In this document: piece after piece, positions 1 through 5,973 of the stretch
Position numbering within the stretch: position 1 is the stretch's first letter
How the letters are laid out: every line of letters begins with the position of its first letter
NCBI GenBank assembly: GCA_934281515.1
Contig: CAKQXG010000091.1
Location: 1 to 8,135 of the forward strand
Length of the DNA: 8,135 bases
Reading direction: 5' to 3'
Source: an uncultured Clostridia bacterium
GTDB taxonomy: Bacteria > Bacillota > Clostridia > Christensenellales > CAG-314
Notes under the pieces: model-generated
Told to the model about the DNA's origin: nothing
The model's input: only the letters and a program-made list of their open reading frames with translations
Databases searched by the model: none
Made by a program: the position numbers and the translations under genes

Positions 1-541
1 GAACATATCCGTACATGTAGTTGATATAGTCGCCGCATTTGTGGAAGTGGCAAATCTTTTCAGGGCGATACTGCAACGTCTGGGCCTTGTCGTCGTCGCC
101 GTTGGCAACAAACATATCGTAGGCCTCGCCCTTGGTCATTGTCATGCGTTCAAACGGCAAGTCGGCCGCAACGATACGGTTCATTTCGGCAATAACGGTT
201 TTAAGCATCTTACCGTCCAACTTGATGTCGGGCGACACAAGAGTGACCAGTAGCGAACGCGAAATACCGTAACAAATCTTTACACGGTAATCGGGGTAGC
301 AATTGTGGAACGCCATTGCGATAAGGTAGCGCATACCCGTTTCGTACACCTTTACTGCGTCGCTGTCGGCAAGGTCAAGCAACTTCACCTCACAATCGAA
401 GCCAAGTTCGTAGCTCAACTCGCGCAAGCGGTTGTTTACCTTTGCTACGACGTACTTTTTGTCAGGGTCGTTGACAAGGCTTAGTATGGTATGTTTGCCT
501 TCCAATTGCATTTGTTGCCCGTTGATGGTAACAGTGTACAT
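1..541 (-). CDS. Nucleoside (uridine-type) kinase with N-terminal TGS domain, 3' end outside window
   Basis: The first 180 codons are visible; the frame has no stop and runs off the left edge. ATG at 539-541 follows a GGGAGG ribosome binding site by 4 nt. Residues about 1-60 look like a TGS domain (MYTVTINGQQMQLEG onwards). Residues about 65-180 look like the ThrRS-like second domain seen in clostridial TGS-domain nucleoside kinases, including RYLIAMAFHNCYPDYRV (71-87) and the late motif YRPEKICHFHKCGDYINYMY (158-177). In this family the uridine kinase/phosphoribulokinase-type P-loop domain follows and phosphorylates a nucleoside with NTP for salvage; that part is not visible here, so the kinase activity is inferred from family architecture. 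The gene has its own upstream promoter region (606-759) and is separated from the HMA gene by a terminator. An alternative is some other TGS/SAD protein, such as a threonyl-tRNA synthetase fragment, but the motifs fit the kinase better. Confidence 0.75.
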   Translation of the reverse strand, partial: MYTVTINGQQMQLEGKHTILSLVNDPDKKYVVAKVNNRLRELSYELGFDCEVKLLDLADSDAVKVYETGMRYLIAMAFHNCYPDYRVKICYGISRSLLVTLVSPDIKLDGKMLKTVIAEMNRIVAADLPFERMTMTKGEAYDMFVANGDDDKAQTLQYRPEKICHFHKCGDYINYMYGYV

Positions 542-605
542 ATATCCTCCCTTTGGCATGCGACGCACCTTGTGTAACCGCACTTTGATAGGCTTTGTTC
601 GACGA

Positions 606-634
606 AGTATACTCCGTAGCTACACAAAGCACAA
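606..634 (-). promoter_or_regulatory. Candidate promoter P2 of the nucleoside kinase gene
   Basis: On the minus strand a -35 TTGTGC (629-634) and a -10 TATACT (606-611) are separated by 17 nt. The -10 is 5/6 consensus and the -35 is weak. It lies downstream of the intrinsic terminator and about 65 nt upstream of the kinase ATG, so it would allow transcription independent of the terminated upstream start. The -35 overlaps the short palindrome GCAC-AAA-GTGC at 629-639, which could be an operator; that is speculation. Confidence 0.35.
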
Positions 635-648
635 AGTGCCTGTCGGCG

Positions 649-680
649 AAAAAAAACGAGCGGTCATTACTAGCCGCTCG
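649..680 (-). terminator. Intrinsic terminator
   Basis: Minus-strand stem CGAGCGG/CCGCTCG (674-680 with 657-663), 10-nt loop, followed by eight Ts (649-656). This is a textbook rho-independent terminator. It would end transcripts coming from the permease-HMA operon and also those starting at the consensus promoter at 732-759. Confidence 0.8.
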
Positions 681-725
681 CTTTGTCGGTTTGTCCGCAT
701 GCAAGTGTTGACTTGGTAATTAAGT
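649..725 (-). ncRNA. Candidate short transcript or attenuated leader between promoter P1 and the terminator
   Basis: The predicted start, about 7 nt below the perfect -10 box at 732-737, and the terminator T-tract define an RNA of about 75-80 nt. Near its 5' end is a 5-bp hairpin CAAGT-CAAC-ACTTG (minus strand, 702-715), then a GC-rich stretch, then the terminator stem. No credible ORF fits inside. I recognise no known riboswitch, T-box or PyrR motif. It may be a small RNA or the attenuated leader of the nucleoside kinase gene; the sequence alone does not decide. Confidence 0.3.
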
Positions 726-731
726 ATATGT

Positions 732-759
732 ATTATACACTAAAAATTACAAATGTCAA
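732..759 (-). promoter_or_regulatory. Perfect-consensus sigma-A promoter P1
   Basis: Minus-strand TTGACA (754-759), 16-nt spacer, TATAAT (732-737). Both hexamers match consensus exactly. It lies between the HMA stop codon and the nucleoside kinase gene. The first thing downstream is the intrinsic terminator at 649-680. Confidence 0.65.
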
Positions 760-796
760 TACCCTCAGGATTTTTTGTGGAAGTTTTTTGTTGCTA

Positions 797-1054
797 CTAC
801 TTTTTGAGCCAACCGAACAAACCCTTCGAGGCGTACTCCTGTTCGGTCACTTCACCCACCACATAACCTTGTTCTCCTATCGCATGGCGCAAAGCCTGCT
901 CGTCGATGTGGTCTTTGCTGAATATCTCTACTACTCCTTTGGTATGCGACGCCGTCACCTTGTTTACGTCAAAATTGCGGCGTACCACATCATTGACGTG
1001 AGACTCGCACATGCCACACTTCATTCCGTCCACTTTTGCAATTGTTTTATACAT
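797..1054 (-). CDS. Heavy-metal-associated (HMA) domain protein, CopZ-like
   Basis: 85-residue protein: a single HMA ferredoxin-like fold carrying GMKCGMC (residues 10-16), where C13 and C16 form the CxxC metal-binding pair, followed by a basic tail ending FGWLKK. Free-standing proteins of this family bind Cu(I) or a similar soft metal and pass it to a P-type ATPase. No such ATPase is in this window, so metal and partner are unknown. The ATG at 1052-1054 is chosen over an in-frame GTG 9 nt upstream because AAGGA sits about 10 nt from the ATG but almost touches the GTG. It starts 30 nt after the permease stop codon and is probably cotranscribed with it. Confidence 0.82.
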   Translation of the reverse strand: MYKTIAKVDGMKCGMCESHVNDVVRRNFDVNKVTASHTKGVVEIFSKDHIDEQALRHAIGEQGYVVGEVTEQEYASKGLFGWLKK

Positions 1055-1084
1055 GGTTGTCACTTCCTTTTTTTGTTTTGTATG

Positions 1085-3370
1085 TCAGTCCGCCATTTTA
1101 AGAGACTCGACCATATCTATGTTTTTGTTTTTGCGAGCGACAAGCAGACTGACCGCAAGCGATACGACGAATGTCAGCGCAATGCCCACAATGTAGGTTA
1201 CAGGCCCCAAAAATACCGTCAGTTCGTACTCCGAAGCCAATGCGTCGACAAGGTACTGCAACGTAAACACACCGGCAGGCAAACCTATTACAATGCCGAC
1301 CAACGTCAGCCACATGTTTTGCCCGACAAGCAGTCTGCCGATTGCCGCATCCTTAAAGCCCACCACCTTAAGCGTAGCCATTTCGCGGTAACGTTCGGTG
1401 TAGCTCATCACGCCAAGGTTGTACAATACTACAAGTTCCAACACGAGCGCACCCAACACAAGCACGGCAACGCTGGTATTCATCAGTTCCATCATGGAGT
1501 CGAACGAGTCGGTAATTTCCGACTTTATTTGTTTACTTTTGATTTTGTCGTTTACAGGCACGTCGCTTTCTGCAAGGTTGGTGTAGACAGAATCTATCTT
1601 GTACTCCACACCGATGCTGTCGGCGTAGTCGGACGTGACAACGACGCTTTCCGTCATTGAGCTGACAATACCGACCACCTTCATTTTGTAAACAACGTTT
1701 TTGCCGTAAGGTTTGACCTCTATCGTATCGCCGACTTTTTTGTTGTTGTCGTCGGCAACACGACGGCAGAGATATGCGCCGTCGGTACCAAGCTCAACAA
1801 TCTTGCCGTTGTCGTCTACAAAGTGCAAACGCCCGTTACCAAGTCCGTACACGTTGAGACCGACCGCTTTGCTGCCCACTTCCACCGACACCGTTGCGCT
1901 CCAATCGCCGTCGGGCATACTGTCCACAATGGCTTGACGTTGCGCCGCAGTTGCCGTCTCGTCGATAAACACTCGCGTGTTGTAACTCATGGCTTGATTG
2001 TAGTTGACGTCGATAAACTTGTTCAACGTATCCTTCATGCCGAAACCGCCGACAAGCAATATCATACAACCGACAATGCCTATAAGGCTCATAAGCGAAC
2101 GTGCCTTGTGACGAAATACGTCGCGGATGTTCCACTGTGCGGCGAAACCCAGTTTATTCCACAGCTTGCCGCGTTCCACAAGCAGTTTGCGCATCTTTTT
2201 GGGTTGGTAAGGTTGCAACGATTCTGCCGCCGACCCCTTCAACATCTTGCGCACCGACAGAAAGCCGACCAACGTCAACGCAGCCAGCATCACCGCAAGC
2301 ACAATGTAGCACATTGCAGGCACGTAAATGGTCCATTGCGGAATGTCGATGTAGGAGCTCATCATGCCGTCAGGGTTGACAATTATGTACGCCACGCCGA
2401 ACCCGAGTATAACGCCCAACACGATGCCTATTACGCCAATAGAGAAAGCGTAACTTGTGTAGTGCACGGATATGCGCCTGTCCTTAAAACCGAGCGCTTT
2501 AAGGGTGCCGATTTGAGTCTTTTCTTTGGCGGTTAGGCGGTGCATCGTCGTGACCATTGTCAGCACGGCAATTGCCAGAAACATTACAGGCAATACGGTA
2601 CTCATGGTTTGTCCTTCTTCTATTTCACCCTGCGTACCGGAGTAGGAGTAACTTTCGTCCTTGCCGAGCACCAGCATTGTTTTGCCGAGTGCGTCGTTTA
2701 CCTTTTGAGTAAAACCGTCTTTGTCCAGCGAGCTTAAAACGTTGATCTGGTAGTATCTGCCGCCCACAAACGCCACTTTGTTGTAGTAGGCAGGCGAAAC
2801 ATAGGCAAAGCCGTAGTTCTCGTGGTTGGGCATTATCTGCGTGTCGTCGATTACGCAAATCATGTACTCGCCCGACTTGACAAGTCCGCGCACGGTTGCG
2901 TCAAGTTTGAATCCTTGCAGTTCCAGTTGCAGGTCGTCGCCGATCTCGATGTTGTTCTTCTGCGCATATTGGTAGGACACCCAGATGCCTTTCTCGTCCT
3001 CGGGGTCGTATTCCGCGCCTTCGATGACGACGAACAGCGACACCTTAGGGTTGGTTGTAACGGTTGTGGACAGCGTGTGTTGCCCCTGTTTGAAATTTGC
3101 GGCAAAGTACAGCGCAACTTCGTCCACGCCGTCAAGCGCGGCAATTTTGTCGGCGTCGGCTTCCGTCAGCCCGTTTTCGTCGACAATGCGGTAGTCGGCA
3201 AAGCCCGTCTCGCGCATAAAGTCCTGTGTGTTGCGTTGCAGTGTAAACCACTCGACATTGTAACCGACAATAATGGTACAGAAAGCAGATAAAAGGATGA
3301 AAGAAAAAACTTCCGACGGCAAAAGACGTTCGATGTGCCTCGAACGAACGAGAAAAAAGCAATTATGCAA
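1085..3370 (-). CDS. FtsX/MacB-type ABC transporter permease, two FtsX domains, weak start
   Basis: Up to 761 residues with about eight membrane segments: near 22-42, 256-275, 305-331, 347-372, 426-444, 632-655, 685-707 and 718-744. Extracytoplasmic domains lie after the first (about 45-250) and the fifth (about 450-625). Each FtsX block carries the expected cytoplasmic coupling motif: QIGTLKALGFKDRRI (286-300) and REMATLKVVGFKD (662-674). It lacks the long coiled-coil insert of the roughly 1,100-residue clostridial relatives. Such permeases work with a separate ABC ATPase in export or mechanotransmission; none is adjacent. No ATG precedes Met52. The best start that keeps the first membrane segment is the TTG at 3368-3370, 9 nt below an in-frame TAG, with only a weak GAG as ribosome binding site and with the codon lying in a hairpin arm. 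Substrate unknown. The 5' end may be damaged. Confidence 0.85.
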   Translation of the reverse strand: MHNCFFLVRSRHIERLLPSEVFSFILLSAFCTIIVGYNVEWFTLQRNTQDFMRETGFADYRIVDENGLTEADADKIAALDGVDEVALYFAANFKQGQHTLSTTVTTNPKVSLFVVIEGAEYDPEDEKGIWVSYQYAQKNNIEIGDDLQLELQGFKLDATVRGLVKSGEYMICVIDDTQIMPNHENYGFAYVSPAYYNKVAFVGGRYYQINVLSSLDKDGFTQKVNDALGKTMLVLGKDESYSYSGTQGEIEEGQTMSTVLPVMFLAIAVLTMVTTMHRLTAKEKTQIGTLKALGFKDRRISVHYTSYAFSIGVIGIVLGVILGFGVAYIIVNPDGMMSSYIDIPQWTIYVPAMCYIVLAVMLAALTLVGFLSVRKMLKGSAAESLQPYQPKKMRKLLVERGKLWNKLGFAAQWNIRDVFRHKARSLMSLIGIVGCMILLVGGFGMKDTLNKFIDVNYNQAMSYNTRVFIDETATAAQRQAIVDSMPDGDWSATVSVEVGSKAVGLNVYGLGNGRLHFVDDNGKIVELGTDGAYLCRRVADDNNKKVGDTIEVKPYGKNVVYKMKVVGIVSSMTESVVVTSDYADSIGVEYKIDSVYTNLAESDVPVNDKIKSKQIKSEITDSFDSMMELMNTSVAVLVLGALVLELVVLYNLGVMSYTERYREMATLKVVGFKDAAIGRLLVGQNMWLTLVGIVIGLPAGVFTLQYLVDALASEYELTVFLGPVTYIVGIALTFVVSLAVSLLVARKNKNIDMVESLKMAD

Positions 3371-3400
3371 AACACTCTACAATGCGAGAGTTTTTTTGCA
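3366..3400. repeat. Hairpin covering the proposed start codon of the ABC permease
   Basis: Inverted repeat: TGCAAAA plus ACTCT on one side (3366-3378) pairs with AGAGT plus TTTTGCA on the other (3387-3400), with a small internal irregularity and an 8-nt loop. The A-run/T-run flanks make it look like a weak bidirectional terminator. The proposed TTG start of the permease (3368-3370) and an upstream in-frame stop (3377-3379) fall inside it. Confidence 0.45.
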
Positions 3401-3426
3401 ACGGCATTTGAAATGCAACACAAGAG

Positions 3427-3453
3427 CACCCGACTGCAATGTGCAATCGGGTG
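3427..3453 (-). terminator. Terminator hairpin after the 257-residue membrane protein gene
   Basis: Twelve-base-pair stem, CACCCGATTGCA with TGCAGTCGGGTG on the minus strand (one G.T wobble), three-base loop, 22 nt after the stop codon of the gene at 3476-4249. The downstream stretch CTCTTGTGTT is only moderately T-rich, so termination may be incomplete and some read-through into the permease gene is possible. Confidence 0.55.
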
Positions 3454-3475
3454 TGTATATACGAAGATATGCGGA

Positions 3476-4249
3476 TTACTCTGCGTCGGTTGCGGTGCCT
3501 TGAGCAGCTTCTGCAGCGGCTTTGGCAGCCTTACGCTTAGCGCGAGCTTGTTCCTTTTTGTATAGCTTTTCTTCTTCGATGGCTTTGACGGCAATGGTCA
3601 TGGTTTGCTTTGCGGCGGCAAGCGTAGCTTCGTCAAACACCTTAAGAGTTGTAGGAGCTTGCTTTACCTTAAGCTTGTTGTCAGCCATGTAGTTGCGCAG
3701 GTCGCTGTTGGCAATGACAAATTCGCAAACAATGATACCGCGCTTGATAAGCAGGCGCACAATGCTGTTTTTACCGACCTTGTACTCTTCGTAGCGGTCG
3801 TTTTTGAAGCATCTGTTGCCTTCCACTGCGGATGCGGCAGCGACGATTTCGTCGTAGTAACCGCGCATTTCGTCGGACAAAGCCTCGTACTTTTGGCTGA
3901 GAGTCTCTTTTGTAGCAGAGAAAGTAACCGCGTCTCCGTCGGGGATAACGGGGGCTTCTTCGGCAACGGCGGCAACTGCATCGTCGTCGGTGTCGTCGGA
4001 CTCGTCAACGCCCTTCAGGAAGTCGTCTGCCAAACGCGCGGCGTCTGCAATAAACTGTTCTTCCGTCATGCCGTCGGCTTGCGCCTCGTCCGATTGCTCT
4101 GCTTCTTCCGTCGTATCGGCGGCAGCTTCGGCAGCTTGTTGAGCAAGAATTTCTTCGTCTTGCATGGTGACATTGCGCAAAACAATGATAACAATCGCCG
4201 CACAAATAGCCGCAATAATCAGCAAAATTGCCAATGTTACAATTTCCAT
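3476..4249 (-). CDS. Single-pass membrane-anchored protein of unknown function
   Basis: 257 residues. ATG at 4247-4249 lies 7 nt behind AGGAG, which decides the start. Residues 3-24 form one hydrophobic N-terminal segment followed by arginine, an uncleaved anchor likely leaving the rest in the cytoplasm. Residues about 30-107 are a low-complexity Asp/Glu/Ala linker with little predicted fold. Residues about 110-225 form a compact domain including RCFKNDRYEEYKVGKNSIV (146-164) and RGIIVCEFVI (170-179). Its pattern (an aromatic near the start, a K/R-rich GKN/GRN turn, a beta strand, then an ILK/LKV segment and a closing helix) resembles a domain I recall from clostridial hypothetical proteins without a defined function. 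Residues about 226-251 are a Lys/Ala-rich basic tail that may be helical. It has its own promoter and terminator and so appears to be transcribed singly. I infer no function. Confidence 0.82.
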   Translation of the reverse strand: MEIVTLAILLIIAAICAAIVIIVLRNVTMQDEEILAQQAAEAAADTTEEAEQSDEAQADGMTEEQFIADAARLADDFLKGVDESDDTDDDAVAAVAEEAPVIPDGDAVTFSATKETLSQKYEALSDEMRGYYDEIVAAASAVEGNRCFKNDRYEEYKVGKNSIVRLLIKRGIIVCEFVIANSDLRNYMADNKLKVKQAPTTLKVFDEATLAAAKQTMTIAVKAIEEEKLYKKEQARAKRKAAKAAAEAAQGTATDAE

Positions 4250-4353
4250 ATCTATTCTCCTTCGTTTTAATTGAGCGGAATATTCGGGCAAAAACACAAA
4301 AATAACTATACGTTTGAAGAATTTACCGACATATTTCTACTCGTACTAATGTC

Positions 4354-4382
4354 ATTATATACTATTTTTTTTCGTTCGTCAA
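4354..4382 (-). promoter_or_regulatory. Sigma-A promoter of the membrane-anchored protein gene
   Basis: Minus-strand TTGACG (4377-4382), 17-nt spacer containing an A8 run, TATAAT (4354-4359). The predicted 5' untranslated region is about 98 nt, ending in a strong AGGAG before the ATG at 4249. Confidence 0.7.
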
Positions 4383-4628
4383 CAACAAAAAACTATTTTG
4401 TACGCTTTTTCGCTAAAAAAATATGCCAAAACGACCTTTTAAGGCAAACTTGACATACTATTACAGACATATTACTCTACAAATCGCGAAAAACGAGAGT
4501 ACGACACAAACCTGCGGTATTTTGCATACGTAGTGAAAATTTTGTCACCTGACGCGCAAGTTTAGGATTGAAGCATTTCCGATTGTTTGTGAATAAATTT
4601 TGTTAATCTGTACCAAACCATATCAAAG
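4383..4628. other. Intergenic stretch without a recognised gene
   Basis: AT-rich, no credible ORF on either strand. A modest hairpin TACTCT/AGAGTA (4473-4478 with 4496-4501) and a near-palindrome GTGAAAATTTTGTCAC (4534-4549) are present. The latter is followed directly by CTGACGCG; the overlapping word CACCTGACG (4547-4555) also occurs in the repeat block at 6322. Nothing else is supported. Confidence 0.5.
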
Positions 4629-4680
4629 CCTTCTACCTCGGTGTGGAAGGTGGCGGCGTAAGCCGTCGGATGAGGGGACA
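4629..4680. repeat. Double-hairpin intergenic repeat, probably dispersed
   Basis: First hairpin: CCTTC (4629-4633) with GAAGG (4646-4650), with an inner ACC/GGT. Second hairpin: GGCGGC (4652-4657), GTAA loop, GCCGTC (4662-4667, one G.U pair). These are followed by CGGATGAGGGG. The form, two small GC hairpins followed by a CGGATGAG word, matches a type of intergenic dispersed repeat I know from Clostridia; CGGATGAG also occurs at 6382-6389. Copy number in this genome cannot be seen from one window. Confidence 0.45.
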
Positions 4681-4760
4681 GAAACAACTCTTGTATCATC
4701 CACTCCTACTAACCAATATTAAATTGCTGCATACACAAGCCATGCATAACGTGTATACAC

Positions 4761-4819
4761 AAAGTTTTTGGAAAGAGGTACGGGGAGAACCCTTTTTGCC
4801 TAAAAAGGTTCTCCCCGTA
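4761..4819 (-). repeat. Long-hairpin element, copy A, also the likely clpP terminator
   Basis: Stem 4779-4797 with 4802-4819, 18 bp with one bulged C and a 4-nt loop: arms TACGGGGAGAAC...TTTTT and AAAAAGGTTCTCCCCGTA. Read on the minus strand it is followed by the pyrimidine spacer CCTCTTTC and the tail CAAAAACTTT (4761-4770). The stem begins 23 nt after the clpP stop codon and is probably used as its terminator, although no T-run follows the stem. It shares its plan with copies B and C, but in the opposite orientation. Confidence 0.7.
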
Positions 4820-4842
4820 ATCACCAAAAAACAAAAAATTTT

Positions 4843-5364
4843 TTACAAACACAAAATATCGTCAATCAAGCCGTACTCTTTGGCTTCCTGTGCGCTCATC
4901 CAATTGTCCCGTTCGCAGTCGGCATGCACCACTTCGACGGGCTTGCCGACGTTTTGAGCAATGATACGTTCCAATTCTTCACGAGAGGCAAGTATACTCT
5001 TTGCCATCTTGCGCATGGCGGTTTCCGACTTGTAGGTGCCGTTGCGCGACTGTATAAGCGGTTGGTGTATCAATATGCGGCTGTGAGCCAACGCAAAGCG
5101 TCTGCCGGGTTTGCCGCAGGTCAGCAAAAATGCGCCCATGCTTGCCGCCATGCCGAAGCACACGGTAGATACGGGGGCCTTGATGTGCTGTATCACGTCG
5201 TAGATTGCCAGACCGTAGTCGATGCTGCCGCCCGGCGAGTTGATATACAGACTTATTTCGCGCGTGTTGTCCTCCTGGTCGAAGTTCATCAGGCGCACAA
5301 TTACGTCCATTGCGCTGTTTTCGTCTACAGGTCCGCTAAGTATGATAATTCTCGGTTCGTCCAT
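4843..5364 (-). CDS. clpP: ATP-dependent Clp protease proteolytic subunit, catalytically complete
   Basis: 173-residue ClpP-family serine protease. ClpP forms heptameric rings that degrade proteins unfolded and fed in by a Clp ATPase. Visible hallmarks: the handle strand INSPGGS (41-47), GMAASMGAF (71-79) with nucleophile S75, ALAHSRILIHQP (91-102) with H100, and ERDNWMSAQEAKEYGLID (151-168) with D153. The full triad is present. The start ATG at 5362-5364 lies 7 nt behind GGAGGA; an in-frame TTG 24 nt upstream is rejected. The protein begins at the equivalent of the classical KERIIFL segment, so it lacks about 20-25 N-terminal residues, which in ClpP form the axial loops gating the pore and touching the ATPase. 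It begins 17 nt after the stop codon of the inactive paralog and is surely in the same operon. No ClpX, ClpA or ClpC gene is in the window. Confidence 0.95.
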   Translation of the reverse strand: MDEPRIIILSGPVDENSAMDVIVRLMNFDQEDNTREISLYINSPGGSIDYGLAIYDVIQHIKAPVSTVCFGMAASMGAFLLTCGKPGRRFALAHSRILIHQPLIQSRNGTYKSETAMRKMAKSILASREELERIIAQNVGKPVEVVHADCERDNWMSAQEAKEYGLIDDILCL

Positions 5365-5380
5365 TGTTTCGTCCTCCGCG

Positions 5381-5920
5381 CTAGTCAATTATGCTGTCGA
5401 TAAGTCCGTACTGCACCGCGCCTTCGGCGTCAAGCTCCAGACCAAGTTCGATGTCCTCGTGTATGCGGTCGGGGCTTTGCCCCGTGTGCGTAACAAACAA
5501 TTCTTCCATGACGTCACGTTCCAGACTGACTTCTCTTGTGGCAATGGCGATCTCCGTCTGTTGGTTCGTACCGACGTGCAGTGTGCCGTAGGGTTGTTCC
5601 AGGCTAAAACTGCAATGGCGCAAGGCAAATCTACTGCCCTTTTTGCACCCGGCAAGCAGCAGAGCCGAGTAGTTGGACACCGCGCCCATGCCCACGCCCG
5701 TGACAGGGTTTGGAATACTGCGCACCGTGTCGTAGATGGCAAGCATGTCAAGATAGTTGCCGCCGTAACTGCCGATAAACAGTTGAATCGGTTCTTTGTC
5801 GTTCAGTGCGCTCATTTGCAGCAGTTGAAACACAATGGAGCTTGCCGCGTTGGTGTCGATGTAGCCTTGCACAAGTATCACGCGACTTTCCAGTAGTTTT
5901 TTTTCTAGTTCTGTAGCCAT
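5381..5920 (-). CDS. ClpP-like protein with degenerate active site (ClpR-type)
   Basis: 179-residue ClpP homolog, first gene of the clp pair. ATG at 5918-5920 follows GAGG by about 7 nt. The fold markers are kept: SRVILVQGYIDTNAA (12-26), FIGSYGGN (48-55, in place of INSPGGS), FALRHCSFSLEQPYG (98-112) and GAVQYGLIDSI (167-177). The catalytic residues are not. The His position of IHQP is Glu108 (LEQP). The Asp position in the ERDN motif is Gly160, counting back from the shared YGLID. The GMAAS nucleophile motif reads GMGAVSNYS (77-85), where a two-residue length difference places Val or Asn at the Ser position, though a serine is nearby. This pattern matches inactive ClpR subunits that join mixed rings with ClpP in cyanobacteria and plastids. 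That role here is inference from homology and from operon pairing with an intact clpP. Confidence 0.88.
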   Translation of the reverse strand: MATELEKKLLESRVILVQGYIDTNAASSIVFQLLQMSALNDKEPIQLFIGSYGGNYLDMLAIYDTVRSIPNPVTGVGMGAVSNYSALLLAGCKKGSRFALRHCSFSLEQPYGTLHVGTNQQTEIAIATREVSLERDVMEELFVTHTGQSPDRIHEDIELGLELDAEGAVQYGLIDSIID

Positions 5921-5973
5921 ATTGCACCTCGTAATTACGCAAAATTCAGCATACGTGTTTATTTTTCGTTAGT

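Noticed and set aside
462..704. Minus-strand open frame of 80 codons upstream of and overlapping the nucleoside kinase start
   Set aside because: It reads straight through the terminator stem and T8 tract, overlaps the kinase gene in another frame and lacks a ribosome binding site.
683..1660. Long plus-strand open frame of 325 codons opposite the HMA and permease genes
   Set aside because: It lies antisense to two well-supported genes, has no ribosome binding site, and its His/Cys/Arg-rich translation is typical of a shadow frame.
3605..4270. Plus-strand open frame of 221 codons opposite the membrane-anchored protein gene
   Set aside because: The Val/Gly/Phe-rich product mirrors the Ala/Glu/Asp-rich gene on the other strand; there is no ribosome binding site and no recognisable domain.
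4450..4478. TTGACA on the plus strand at 4450-4455 as a possible divergent promoter
   Set aside because: At 17 nt spacing the -10 is only TACTCT (3/6), and no plus-strand gene follows.
4643..4957. Plus-strand open frame of 104 codons across the double-hairpin repeat and hairpin copy A
   Set aside because: It runs through repeat structures and into the antisense of clpP; no ribosome binding site suits it.
5365..5388. Upstream TTG start for clpP overlapping the end of the paralog
   Set aside because: The ATG at 5362-5364 has GGAGGA at ideal spacing, while the TTG has none; the extra residues do not resemble a ClpP N-terminus.
5222..5896. Plus-strand open frame of 224 codons opposite the clp genes
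   Set aside because: Antisense shadow of two clear ClpP-family genes, with no family features of its own.
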